Below, piece after piece: positions 1 through 8,711 of a stretch of DNA of 64,000 bases. The notes under the pieces are model-generated. The model saw nothing but the letters and a program-made list of their open reading frames with translations, was not told the origin of the DNA and searched no databases. The position numbers and the translations under genes are program-made. The stretch spans positions 124,001 to 188,000 of the forward strand of contig CAYXBK010000001.1 of NCBI GenBank assembly GCA_964463165.1, given 5' to 3'. The DNA comes from UBA7236 sp964463165. GTDB lineage: Bacteria; Bacteroidota; Bacteroidia; Chitinophagales; BACL12. How positions within the stretch are numbered: position 1 is the first letter of the stretch; every line of letters begins with the position of its first letter.

Positions 1-55
1 CCGGCTTTAAACTTTTTGATTATCTAATCAGTTTTGAAGCATTCTTCCGAGCGAA

Positions 56-1186
56 TTATTTTTTGTTTTCGATCCGCTCGTTTTCTATGATTTTATTTTC
101 ACCGTTCAGCATCACTTCGGTTTGATGATGAATTGATTCCTTATGAACAGCGTGAAATAATTCTTTAACAAATTTTTCCGTCAGATGTTTTCTCAAGCCT
201 GTCGCCAATCTGCTTTCAAGAATTTCAGTCCAGCGGCTTGGTTGTACGATTGCAAGATTATTTTCTCTTTTGTATTCAGCGATCTCGCGAACAATATCCA
301 TCCGTTCACTGATGATCTCAAGTAAATAACTGTCGAGATGATCAATTTTCCCGCGAAGCAGTTCCAGCTGATTTTCAGCATACGGATTTTCTTCAATGGA
401 TTCGCGGGTTAATAAAGAAGCGATGAGTTCGCCGAATGCATCGGGGGTTAATTGTTGTTTTGCATCGCTTAAAGCTTTGTCGGGATTTATATGGCTCTCG
501 AGATGAATTCCGTCAAAACCAATGTCGAGAGCAGTTTGCGCAACTTCTCTTAACAATTCACGATTTCCGCAAATATGACTTGGGTCGCAGATGATCGGAA
601 GATTCGGATAACGGCGCTTCAATTCGATCGGAATATTCCACCGTGGAATATTCCGGTACTTAGATTTTTCGTGTGTGGAAAATCCCCTGTGAATAGCAGC
701 GAGCTTTGTAATGCCCGAGCGGTTTAAACGCTCAAATGCGCCAATCCAAAGTTCCAGATCGGGATTGATCGGGTTTTTCACCAGGACCGGTATATCAACA
801 CCCTGAAGGGCATCACAAATTTCCTGAACAGCAAAGGGGTTAACAGTTGTGCGGGCACCGATCCACAAAATATCAATACCCATGCGCAGCGCTTCATACA
901 CATGCTTCACATTGGCTACCTCGGTTGCAACGGGTTTTTGAATAGATGCTCCTGCATCCTTCAGCCATTTCAATCCTGCAGAGCCGATACCCTCAAACGT
1001 ATTCGGACGGGTTCGAGGCTTCCAAATGCCTCCCCGTAAAACATCAAAGGGGTAATTTTTCAGCAATTGAACAGTATCATTCACCTGTTCTTCACTTTCA
1101 ACACTGCATGGCCCTGCAATAATAAGGGGTGAATGAAATGAATATCCCCAATCCTTCAACGGCGTAATCTGTAGTTCCTTACTCAT
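56..1186 (-). CDS. Bifunctional DAHP synthase / chorismate mutase
   Basis: Predicted to catalyse two shikimate-pathway steps: condensation of phosphoenolpyruvate and erythrose 4-phosphate to DAHP, and rearrangement of chorismate to prephenate. The 376-residue protein starts with a class I (KDPG-type) DAHP synthase domain, about residues 15-260. It shows GPCS at 25-28, a KPRTRPNTF motif near 57 and a KNPINPD motif. A helical AroQ-type chorismate mutase domain follows from about 275 to 360 (ELLRGKID, then ISERMDIVREIAEYKRENN). This fusion order is common in Bacteroidota. It lies 66 bp downstream of the prephenate dehydratase gene on the same strand, so the two are probably co-transcribed. The domain order and length fit the family; feedback regulation cannot be read from the sequence. 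Confidence 0.93.
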   Translation of the reverse strand: MSKELQITPLKDWGYSFHSPLIIAGPCSVESEEQVNDTVQLLKNYPFDVLRGGIWKPRTRPNTFEGIGSAGLKWLKDAGASIQKPVATEVANVKHVYEALRMGIDILWIGARTTVNPFAVQEICDALQGVDIPVLVKNPINPDLELWIGAFERLNRSGITKLAAIHRGFSTHEKSKYRNIPRWNIPIELKRRYPNLPIICDPSHICGNRELLREVAQTALDIGFDGIHLESHINPDKALSDAKQQLTPDAFGELIASLLTRESIEENPYAENQLELLRGKIDHLDSYLLEIISERMDIVREIAEYKRENNLAIVQPSRWTEILESRLATGLRKHLTEKFVKELFHAVHKESIHHQTEVMLNGENKIIENERIENKK

Positions 1187-1252
1187 TTTTTCAATAATTT
1201 TTAATTTTTCTTGACAGAATGGTTACAAAATAAACTCTTTTCTGTCAAATAA

Positions 1253-2074
1253 TTATAATCCTTCTATGATTCTGCCCGGTTCGTATATCCCTGCGACCAC
1301 AATTTTGCAAAGGTCATGTGGAATTGTTTGCAGGAATTGATCGAAATGTGAAATTTGAGTGAAGGCTGCCTCCAGGTAAATTTTGTTTTCATGAAGCTCC
1401 TTTTTCATCAAAACTTTTACTTCTCTCATTATAGAATCAAAAGAACTGCCCGGCTGATTGTCATAGATTTGTAAGACCATAGACGCCTTTAAGATTTTAT
1501 TGGTTGTTTCAGGCCTGATAGAATTTCTGCCCAAGGCAAAAAAACGGGTATAATTTCCACTGTGGTCATCTATTCCTTCTTCGATTACTGTCAGTCCATA
1601 ATATTGCAGGGCGGTTTTACTTGTGATGGCTCCTGCGTCCCGCAATTGTTCGTCGGCAATCATTTTAGCTCCCGTTGCCGTTGAATTTGTCTGAACAAAT
1701 TCCAGATGCGGATTTTCTTTAAAAAAACCTGTGCATTCCCTTCGGCCCATCTGGTGAGAGTATACTTTATTGAGTTGATGAAGGGATATACCCGGCAGAG
1801 CGCCGAGACACAAACTAATATGCAGTATCAATTCCCTGCTGATAAAAAGATGATGATCGGTGATCCGCTGAAAATTCCCCGGCACTTCCCCGGCAATTGA
1901 ATTTTCAACAGCCATCAGGCAAAAATCGGTTTCACCGCTTTGCATTTTTTCGAGGAGTCCATCGAATGTGCTGCAGAATATGAATTTCTGATCTGCACCA
2001 TAAGCGGCAATTGCTGCCAAATGATGAAATGAAAATGCATCGCCGAGTACTGCTATTGAATATGTTGATGGCAT
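1253..2074 (-). CDS. pheA: Prephenate dehydratase
   Basis: Predicted to convert prephenate to phenylpyruvate in phenylalanine synthesis. The catalytic domain carries the family patterns ENSIAGEV near residue 55 and NYTRFFAL near residue 170, the latter holding the catalytic Thr-Arg-Phe. The last ~75 residues (after the PETTNKILKASM segment) occupy the place of the ACT regulatory domain, but the usual ESRP motif is not evident, so allosteric control by phenylalanine is uncertain. I chose the ATG at 2074 (MPSTYSIAVLG, 273 aa) because the longer reading frame to 2116 uses a TTG and adds residues not expected before the first beta strand. No aminotransferase gene lies between it and the downstream DAHP synthase gene. 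Confidence 0.85.
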   Translation of the reverse strand: MPSTYSIAVLGDAFSFHHLAAIAAYGADQKFIFCSTFDGLLEKMQSGETDFCLMAVENSIAGEVPGNFQRITDHHLFISRELILHISLCLGALPGISLHQLNKVYSHQMGRRECTGFFKENPHLEFVQTNSTATGAKMIADEQLRDAGAITSKTALQYYGLTVIEEGIDDHSGNYTRFFALGRNSIRPETTNKILKASMVLQIYDNQPGSSFDSIMREVKVLMKKELHENKIYLEAAFTQISHFDQFLQTIPHDLCKIVVAGIYEPGRIIEGL

Positions 2075-2103
2075 CTGAAAACCTGATGCAAGAATACAGA
2101 TTA

Positions 2104-2135
2104 TTGCAGAAATCAAAACCGCCTGTGTATTTTTG
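2104..2135 (+). promoter_or_regulatory. Bacteroidota-type promoter of the Rieske oxygenase gene
   Basis: A TTG at 2104-2106 is followed 21 bp later by TATTTTTG at 2128-2135, matching the Bacteroidota sigma-factor pattern TTG/TAnnTTTG. The -7 box ends 15 bp before the ATG at 2151. The TTG at 2133, which would give a longer reading frame, lies inside the box and so is unlikely to be the start codon. Confidence 0.6.
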
Positions 2136-2150
2136 GAACGAATTAAAAAG

Positions 2151-3233
2151 ATGACCGATAAAAATATAAGAAGGGCGGCAACACCTGATGCAGCATTTTA
2201 TTGCAGCCGGGAAAACTATGAAATTGCAAAGGAAAAAGTTTTTGCAAAAACCTGGCATTTTATCGGAACCGAATCGTCATTTTCGAATCGCAATTATTTA
2301 TACCCGCTCAGGCTTCTTGAAAATTGTCTGGATGAACCTGTTTTACTAAGTGTGGATGCAAACGGCAATAAAAAATTAATTTCAAATGTTTGCACACACC
2401 GGGGATTTGTTTTGGTGGAAGAACCAATGCAGGCATCGATGATTCGTTGCCGTTATCATGGAAGATGCTTTCATCCGGATGGCAGTTTTGTTTCCATGCC
2501 CGAATTTGAAGAAGCGGAAAATTTTCCAACGCGAATGGATGATCTTGGTTCAGCGCAACTGGAGGAATGGCATGGCTTTTATTTCGCTTCCTTATTTGCA
2601 GATAAGAGCCTCCGTGGAATGCTCAAAGGAATTGACGAACGCCTTGCATGGTTCCCGTTCGAAAAATTAAAATTTAAATCCGAATTATCGCATACATATC
2701 AGATACATGCAAATTGGGCGTTGTATTGTGATAATTATCTCGAAGGGTTTCATATTCCATTTGTACATAAATCATTGAATAAAGTAATTGATTATCATAA
2801 TTACGAAACGCATCTGTTTGATTTTTGTAATTTACAAATTGGTATTGGGCGTGATGATGAAATGATTTTTGATCTGCCCGTTTCATCACCTGATCACGGC
2901 AAAAAGGTGGCTGCATATTATTACTGGATATTCCCGAATATGATGATGAATTTTTATCCGTGGGGATTATCACTCAATATTGTAAAACCACAAGCGCACG
3001 ATAAAACTGAAATTTCATTTTTAACCTTCGTGGCTGATGAAGAGAAATTTAATAAAGGCGCCGGCAGCGATCTGAATAAAGTTGAAATGGAAGATGAGGA
3101 AGTTGTGGAAAGTGTTCAAAAAGGATTGCGGTCTCGTTTGTATTTCAGAGGCAGATATTCTCCCAAAATGGAAAGAGGTGTGCATCATTTTCATTTACTG
3201 ATGCAGGATTTTATGTCAAAGACCCTTACCTGA
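2151..3233 (+). CDS. Rieske-type aromatic ring-hydroxylating oxygenase, alpha-subunit family
   Basis: A 360-residue Rieske non-haem iron oxygenase. The [2Fe-2S] ligands are visible as C81-x-H83 (CTHRGF) and C100-x2-H103 (CRYHGRC). The catalytic domain carries the mononuclear-iron motif NYLEGFHIPFVH with H201 and H206. The family hydroxylates or demethylates small organic molecules using electrons from a separate reductase. No reductase, ferredoxin or beta subunit is encoded nearby, so the substrate and electron donor are unknown; choline- or stachydrine-demethylase-like subfamilies have similar single-subunit architecture. It is divergent from pheA. The ATG at 2151 is preferred over the TTG at 2133 because the promoter -7 box overlaps the latter. 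Confidence 0.85.
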   Translation: MTDKNIRRAATPDAAFYCSRENYEIAKEKVFAKTWHFIGTESSFSNRNYLYPLRLLENCLDEPVLLSVDANGNKKLISNVCTHRGFVLVEEPMQASMIRCRYHGRCFHPDGSFVSMPEFEEAENFPTRMDDLGSAQLEEWHGFYFASLFADKSLRGMLKGIDERLAWFPFEKLKFKSELSHTYQIHANWALYCDNYLEGFHIPFVHKSLNKVIDYHNYETHLFDFCNLQIGIGRDDEMIFDLPVSSPDHGKKVAAYYYWIFPNMMMNFYPWGLSLNIVKPQAHDKTEISFLTFVADEEKFNKGAGSDLNKVEMEDEEVVESVQKGLRSRLYFRGRYSPKMERGVHHFHLLMQDFMSKTLT

Positions 3234-3295
3234 TAAAATAAACCTCCCGGCCTTCCGTTATTGATCTGTTCATTTCTTTAACCAAACACCACGTT

Positions 3296-4759
3296 ATGAA
3301 AATACTTTTACGATTTTCATTACTTGTATTGCTTTGCCAATTCTTCATTTCCTGCCAGCAAACAAATTCCAATCAAACAACTGATGTAAAACTGCCGGAT
3401 CGCAACACAACCCTCTCAGCCCTCGATCCTGATCCTGCTATTCCCGTTTTAAATACCGTTGCCACGCAAATCCCTTCTGCTTCAATTGAAAAAATGCTTC
3501 GGAAAGAAGCACCCAAACCACAGGAATTTAATGTTGACCCCGGACAGCAGATCATAGTGCATTGTGATCAGGGAACAGAATTGAAATTTGAACCGAATAT
3601 TTTTGTTTTTGCCGATACTAAATTACCTGTTACCGGTCCGGTTGATATTCATGTAACCGAATATCTGGATTATGCTTCTATATTATTATCTGATCTGACA
3701 ACAACATGCGGAAAGGAAATGCTTGAAACCGGCGGGATGATTTATGTTGATGTGGTTTCAAACGGAAGAGCGTGTGAAATTAAAAATGGTGAATATTATG
3801 AAATTGCATTGCCTGCACAAGCGAAAAAAGAAAAGATGCAATTATTTTACGGCCGGTCAAAGGATGGTAAGGTTGACTGGTATGCAGCAAACAGAGGTTC
3901 TTTAATGGAATATCAGAATTATAGTACGTATTCATCCATAGCTAATACACTTGAACCGGTAATTACCGTACCGGCTTACGATGGCGGTTATCAGGCGATG
4001 TATGAATATTTAAATAAGCGTGTGCATTTTCCGGACTGGACACAAAACATTGAATTAAAAGCGAAATGTTATGTGAATTTCATGCTCAACACAAAAGGGG
4101 AAGTGAAAAAAGTTTTTACTTCCACTACAAAAAAAACGTATGCAGATAAAGATGTTGTTGCTGCATTTAAAGATATGCCGGCATGGAAAGTACCGCAGTC
4201 GATGAAAAAAGGAGATGTAAAAAGAATGATCGTTCCGGTAAATCTCGAATGGGTTAAAAATCCGGGAAAGTTGCCGCTTAAAATAAAAGTGGAATCAAAA
4301 CCGCTGGGGCAGCAATTTGATGCACAATTTGAAACCGATAAATATTTAATGGTTTCCGCAAAATTGGGATGGATTAATTGCGACAGGTTTGTAGATAAAT
4401 CAGATAAAACAGAATTATTCGTGCAGGTCGACAGCACCTATGACGCAACGGTTCGGATCGTTTTCAAAAACTACAACAGTGTGCTTGGCGGAACACGTTT
4501 TACAAAAGGATTTACGTTTACGAATGTGCCGGTAGGCGAGGAGGTAACGATCGTGGCTATGCGGAATAATAATGGTCAATTGGAGCTTGCAATGAAAGAT
4601 TGTAAGATCACAGGCTTACCAATAAAAGGTCTTGAATTTATTCCGGCCGATAAAGAAATGATGCAGACAAAATTTAAAGCATTGCAAAATGCGGCGGATA
4701 ATAAAACCGCTTTGCTCAAGGGGCCATATTCAAAACCAATTTGTTTTTTGAACGGATAA
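3296..4759 (+). CDS. Lipoprotein with TonB C-terminal-like domain, otherwise unknown
   Basis: A 487-residue predicted lipoprotein: a hydrophobic signal ends in FISC with the lipidated cysteine at residue 20. Residues about 230-320 (GGYQAMYEYLNKRVHFP...LNTKGEVKKV...) resemble the TonB C-terminal fold often found in Bacteroidota envelope proteins, with the GGYxAMxxYL entry and an NxxGEV turn. The parts before and after (about 45-220 and 330-487) are beta-rich and unrecognised. It follows the Rieske gene by 62 bp on the same strand, so co-transcription is possible. No partner TonB-dependent receptor or ExbB/D lies nearby. The envelope location is well supported; the function is not known. Confidence 0.7.
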   Translation: MKILLRFSLLVLLCQFFISCQQTNSNQTTDVKLPDRNTTLSALDPDPAIPVLNTVATQIPSASIEKMLRKEAPKPQEFNVDPGQQIIVHCDQGTELKFEPNIFVFADTKLPVTGPVDIHVTEYLDYASILLSDLTTTCGKEMLETGGMIYVDVVSNGRACEIKNGEYYEIALPAQAKKEKMQLFYGRSKDGKVDWYAANRGSLMEYQNYSTYSSIANTLEPVITVPAYDGGYQAMYEYLNKRVHFPDWTQNIELKAKCYVNFMLNTKGEVKKVFTSTTKKTYADKDVVAAFKDMPAWKVPQSMKKGDVKRMIVPVNLEWVKNPGKLPLKIKVESKPLGQQFDAQFETDKYLMVSAKLGWINCDRFVDKSDKTELFVQVDSTYDATVRIVFKNYNSVLGGTRFTKGFTFTNVPVGEEVTIVAMRNNNGQLELAMKDCKITGLPIKGLEFIPADKEMMQTKFKALQNAADNKTALLKGPYSKPICFLNG

Positions 4760-5187
4760 AACGCATTCCCGGGCAGCATAAACGAAGAAAGCGGAACCAA
4801 CTTTTGACAGTAGATTCCGCTTTCGCAATTTACCGAACCGTAGTTCTGTAAACCGCCACTGACTTTCGAATCCGGGATCCGTCTTTCGACTTCTCCTCAG
4901 GTTTATTTCTTGCGAATCAAACCTTTCAAAACTTCCTTTCGGTTGTTTCGCCTTTCATTGCTGATCGGCTCGGATATTCTCGTCAGGTGATGTAAAAGTA
5001 TTCTGCTGAATTTAATTTCCAAATTTTTCGGGGTAGTATTTGCACACAATTTCATCACAGGGTTTATGCACATTTGGTGTAAAACAAGAAATTCAGAAAT
5101 TGTTGCAGTAAGGATGTTTCAGAAGATGCGTTTGTATGAATGCACATGTTCTGAACAAATACATGTAAATAGCCTGAGAAATAATTT
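4760..5187. other. Convergent intergenic spacer without an identifiable gene
   Basis: This 428-bp stretch separates two converging genes, so it needs no promoter for either. It holds one hairpin at 4787-4824. A frame at about 4850-4985 stays open for roughly 44 codons but has no start codon. I recognise no tRNA or other structured RNA. Nothing else can be supported. Confidence 0.5.
4787..4824. terminator. Candidate hairpin between convergent genes
   Basis: GAAAGCGGAA at 4787-4796 pairs perfectly with TTCCGCTTTC at 4815-4824 across an 18-base loop. There is no good T-run on either side, so termination activity is uncertain. It sits 28 bp past the stop of the TonB-domain lipoprotein gene. Confidence 0.35.
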
Positions 5188-7575
5188 TTAAAATTCAACC
5201 AGGGTAACCCCGTCTCCGCCCTGTTCCCTTGTTGCAAACTCGAATTTTTTAATGCCTTTATTTTTTTTCAGTGTTTGCTGTACCAGTTCGCGGATGGCAC
5301 CGGTTCCTTTTCCATGCAGAATGCGCACCTGGAAAATATTCCGCATCATCGCTTTGTCGAGATAATTTTCTAACTCCACTAAAGCCTCCTCTTTAGATTT
5401 ACCACGCAGGTCGAGTTCGGAATTAAAATCAGATTTATCTATTTCAACTTTTAAGACAGGCTGTTGTATTTGCGGTGCTTCCGTTTCTGCAATTCCCATT
5501 AATTCTTCCAATGGAATTGTTGTTTTTAAATTTTTGAAGACAACAGTTGCTTTGTTTTTGTGAACAGATTCCAGTCTTCCTACCTCCGTACCTGCAATTA
5601 ATTTTACGAGGCCGCCGATTTTAATTTCACCTTTCTGATACTGCGGAATCGTATTGACGGCCAGCGTTTTTCTTTCTTTAAAAGTTGTTTTTCTTTTTGC
5701 GCTGATAAATTCACGAATCACCTGCTTCTGTTGTTCATTTCCCTGCGCTGTTTCTGTTTTGGAAACTGATTTTAATTCTTCCAGCATATTCCGGAATTCT
5801 TTTTCCATTTGCCGGATCGCATCATCTTCCTTCTCCAGTTTTTTCAGATTGTAGCGTTCTTCTTTTTCTTTTGCTTTTATCAGTGCCTGTTTTAATTCTT
5901 CCTCTTTCTTTTTTATATCCTCTTCCTTTTTTGAAACTTCCTTGTCTCTTAATTTAATATGCTCTTTTTCGATCCGTACATTTTTTAATAATTCTTCAAA
6001 TCGCAAATGCTCTTTTGAGATTAATTTCATCGCATCCTCAATGACATGTTGCGGTAAATCCGATTTTTTTGCAATTTCAAATGCATAGCTGCTCCCCGGC
6101 TTACCGGTCTCCAAAATATACATCGGTTTCAAAGCAGATTCATCAAACAGCATACTGCCGTTAAATACACCGATATGATTTGAAGCATAGGATTTTAAAT
6201 TCGCATAATGTGTGGTGATCACACCGAATACTTTCTGCTGGTTCAACTGATTCAATGATGCTTCCGCAATTGCACCTCCCATTGCTGGATCTGTTCCTGT
6301 TCCGAATTCATCAATTAAAATTAAAGTTTGCTTATCGCCGAATTTGATAAAATGTTTCATCTTCATCAGGCGTGAAGAATAAGTAGATAATTCATCTTCG
6401 AGAGATTGCGTGTCGCCGATATCGCAAAATATATTATTGAAAATACCTACCCGCGACTGATCGGCTGCAGGAATCAGCAAGCCGCTTTGCAACATTACCT
6501 GCAAAAGGCCTATTGTTTTCATGGCAACTGATTTACCACCGGCATTCGGGCCGGAAATGATCAGCAGGCGATTATTTTCATCTATTTCAACATCAAGCGG
6601 AACCACCTGCTTATTTATTTTTTTATTCAATAAATATAAAATCGGATGCCTTGCATGATGTAAATATATTTTTGGAGATTTTTCGAGACTGGGGAGGTCT
6701 GCATTTATGGCGAGAGCATATTTTGCTTTCGCTCTGGTAAAATCGATGATGCTTAATAAATGCTGATAGCTGTCGAGATGGTCTTTATAAGGTGCAATGA
6801 TTTGTGTAAGCGTTTTTAATATTTTGTAGATCTCTCTCTTTTCCTCACGCTCCAGTTCGAATATATCATTTTGAATATTTACAACATCTTCCGGTTCGAT
6901 GAAAACGGTTTTTCCGGTATCACTTTCATCATGAATAATTCCTTTTAACTGACGTTTATATTCGCTTTGAATTCCCAGCACCCTTCGGCCGTTGCGCATC
7001 GATTCTTCCACATCACTTAAATAGCCTGCCTTGCGGTATTTACTTAATGCAGCCTGAAATTCTTTTTCAAGCCTGCGTGTGAGCGTATCAATTTCTTTTC
7101 TTATCTGCATCAGTTCCGGTGATGCATTCGGCCGCATTTTTCCATCGTCGTCAATTACTTTCGAAATTTCAGCGGCAATATTCTTTTCATAAACAATATG
7201 CCGGGTGAATGCTGAAAGTGTTTGATAGACCTCCTGCTTATTCTGGAAAAAACGAACAATTGCACCGGCGAGCAATGCAGTTTTTTTAAGTTCACTTAGT
7301 TGATCTTCACTTAATACAAAATTTTCAATTGCAAGTAATTTAACCGTTTCCCTGATATCATAAATTTTATCATGCGGAAATTTATCTTCCACGATCAGCA
7401 CCTGCGACATTTCCTTCGTTTGCTTCAGCATTTTTTGCACTTCTTCAAACCTGTCGAGTGGACGCACCTTTTCAACACGGTCGAGGCCCGGGCGGCTGTC
7501 GCAATATTTCGCCACCTCGGAAAGCACCTTGTCGAATTCAAGTAATTGTAATGTATCTGCCGGAAAAATGCGCAC
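5188..7575 (-). CDS. mutS2: MutS2 family endonuclease/ATPase
   Basis: A full-length 795-residue MutS2. Proteins of this family are linked to suppression of homologous recombination and to rescue of collided ribosomes, not to classical mismatch repair. The core ATPase has Walker A GPNAGGKS near residue 340 and Walker B LILIDEFGTGTDP near 418. A charged coiled-coil stretch (rich in KKEEE) spans about 515-620. The C-terminal Smr nuclease domain (from about 712) has the LDLRG motif and HGKGTG. The N-terminal mismatch-recognition domains of MutS1 are absent, as expected. The start is GTG at 7575 (MRIFPADTL). TATTTTTG at 7590-7597 (minus-strand reading) lies 14 bp upstream. Confidence 0.95.
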   Translation of the reverse strand: MRIFPADTLQLLEFDKVLSEVAKYCDSRPGLDRVEKVRPLDRFEEVQKMLKQTKEMSQVLIVEDKFPHDKIYDIRETVKLLAIENFVLSEDQLSELKKTALLAGAIVRFFQNKQEVYQTLSAFTRHIVYEKNIAAEISKVIDDDGKMRPNASPELMQIRKEIDTLTRRLEKEFQAALSKYRKAGYLSDVEESMRNGRRVLGIQSEYKRQLKGIIHDESDTGKTVFIEPEDVVNIQNDIFELEREEKREIYKILKTLTQIIAPYKDHLDSYQHLLSIIDFTRAKAKYALAINADLPSLEKSPKIYLHHARHPILYLLNKKINKQVVPLDVEIDENNRLLIISGPNAGGKSVAMKTIGLLQVMLQSGLLIPAADQSRVGIFNNIFCDIGDTQSLEDELSTYSSRLMKMKHFIKFGDKQTLILIDEFGTGTDPAMGGAIAEASLNQLNQQKVFGVITTHYANLKSYASNHIGVFNGSMLFDESALKPMYILETGKPGSSYAFEIAKKSDLPQHVIEDAMKLISKEHLRFEELLKNVRIEKEHIKLRDKEVSKKEEDIKKKEEELKQALIKAKEKEERYNLKKLEKEDDAIRQMEKEFRNMLEELKSVSKTETAQGNEQQKQVIREFISAKRKTTFKERKTLAVNTIPQYQKGEIKIGGLVKLIAGTEVGRLESVHKNKATVVFKNLKTTIPLEELMGIAETEAPQIQQPVLKVEIDKSDFNSELDLRGKSKEEALVELENYLDKAMMRNIFQVRILHGKGTGAIRELVQQTLKKNKGIKKFEFATREQGGDGVTLVEF

Positions 7576-7589
7576 AGGAAATCTTTTTG

Positions 7590-7597
7590 CAAAAATA
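7590..7597 (-). promoter_or_regulatory. -7 box (TATTTTTG) of mutS2
   Basis: Exact TAnnTTTG match on the minus strand, ending 14 bp before the GTG start. No TTG lies at the usual 19-21 bp spacing, so only the -7 element is supported. Confidence 0.45.
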
Positions 7598-7769
7598 CAC
7601 GTCGCCGGTCATTTCATCTTATGCAATGTTTTAATACAGAAATATTCCTGCTTCCTTTCAGGTTGAAAATTCCGATACTGTATTTTACTTATATTTTGTG
7701 CAGACTTGCAGAATTTGCACAATAAGCTCTTCAGCAAAACAATTATCTTTCCGGTTCAAAGAAAACCAC

Positions 7770-8690
7770 ATGTGTGAAAATATCGATTCCCTCCGGTTGA
7801 ATTTTGACCCTGATAAATTATTTCTGCTCAGCTGCCTGCTTGCATTCCTGATGTTCGGTATTGCACTCAATTTAAAAATCGCAGATTTTAAAAGGATCGT
7901 TGAAGCGCCAAGAAAAGCGATCGCCGGTGTGATGAGTCAATATCTTGTTTTACCCGTCATCACCTACCTCATTGTTATCGTTTTTAAACCATGTCCGAGC
8001 ATCGCACTCGGCATTTTTTTACTCGGTGCATGTCCCGGTGGCAACATGAGTAATTTTCTTTCGCATCTTGCAAAGGGAAATGTTGCCTTATCCGTAACAC
8101 TCACTGCAATGCAAACTGTTCTTGCCCCGCTCATGACGCCAATTACATTTGCCATTTGTGCAAATTCCTATCCTCCTACCGTTGAATTAATGAAAAGCAT
8201 TAGCATTGATACCTGGCAATTGGTGCGTGAAATTGTTTTGATCCTCGGCATTCCTTTAATTCTCGGAATGCTGTTCAATCATAAATTTACTGCACTCACA
8301 AAAAAAATAATCAAACCGATTCAGCGTATTTCAATTCTTTTATTTCTTGGATTTCTCGTTTTCACATTTGTAAATAATTATCACATTTTCGTTCAGATCA
8401 TCGGCAGCATTTTTATTCTCGTCTTATTACACAATGGCCTTGCGATGTTGGGCGGTTATTCCGTTGCAACATTATTCAGACTCGATTTTAAGGATAAAAA
8501 ATGCCTGACGATTGAAACCGGTATTCACAATGCTGCTCTCGGGCTGATCATCATTTTTGCTTTTTTCGACGGGCTGGGTGGTATGGCGGTAGTCGCCGGC
8601 TGGTGGGGTTTATGGGATCTCGTATCAGGTTTTGCGGTCGCCCTGCTCTGGTCGTCTATGGCAAAACGCAAATCGGAAGTTGGCGCATAA
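7770..8690 (+). CDS. BASS-family (bile acid:sodium symporter-like) transporter
   Basis: A 306-residue integral membrane protein with roughly nine to ten hydrophobic helices. It contains the conserved family segments LGACPGGNMSNFLSHLAKGNVALS and, near the C-terminus, ETGIHNAALG, where the two broken helices form the sodium and substrate site. Bacterial members carry organic anions such as keto acids or pantothenate with sodium; the substrate here is unknown. The start at 7770 (MCENIDSL) is preferred over the in-frame ATG at 7698 because the extra 24 residues are polar and cysteine-rich and fit no topology. The acyltransferase gene starts 21 bp downstream, suggesting one transcript. Confidence 0.88.
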   Translation: MCENIDSLRLNFDPDKLFLLSCLLAFLMFGIALNLKIADFKRIVEAPRKAIAGVMSQYLVLPVITYLIVIVFKPCPSIALGIFLLGACPGGNMSNFLSHLAKGNVALSVTLTAMQTVLAPLMTPITFAICANSYPPTVELMKSISIDTWQLVREIVLILGIPLILGMLFNHKFTALTKKIIKPIQRISILLFLGFLVFTFVNNYHIFVQIIGSIFILVLLHNGLAMLGGYSVATLFRLDFKDKKCLTIETGIHNAALGLIIIFAFFDGLGGMAVVAGWWGLWDLVSGFAVALLWSSMAKRKSEVGA

Positions 8691-8711
8691 AGTTTTAAGT
8701 TTGCAGCCGAT

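Noticed and set aside
4850..4990. Open frame and tRNA-like TTCGAATCC fragment in the 4760-5187 spacer
   Set aside because: The frame lacks a start codon, and no acceptor stem or anticodon arm can be folded around the TTCGA.
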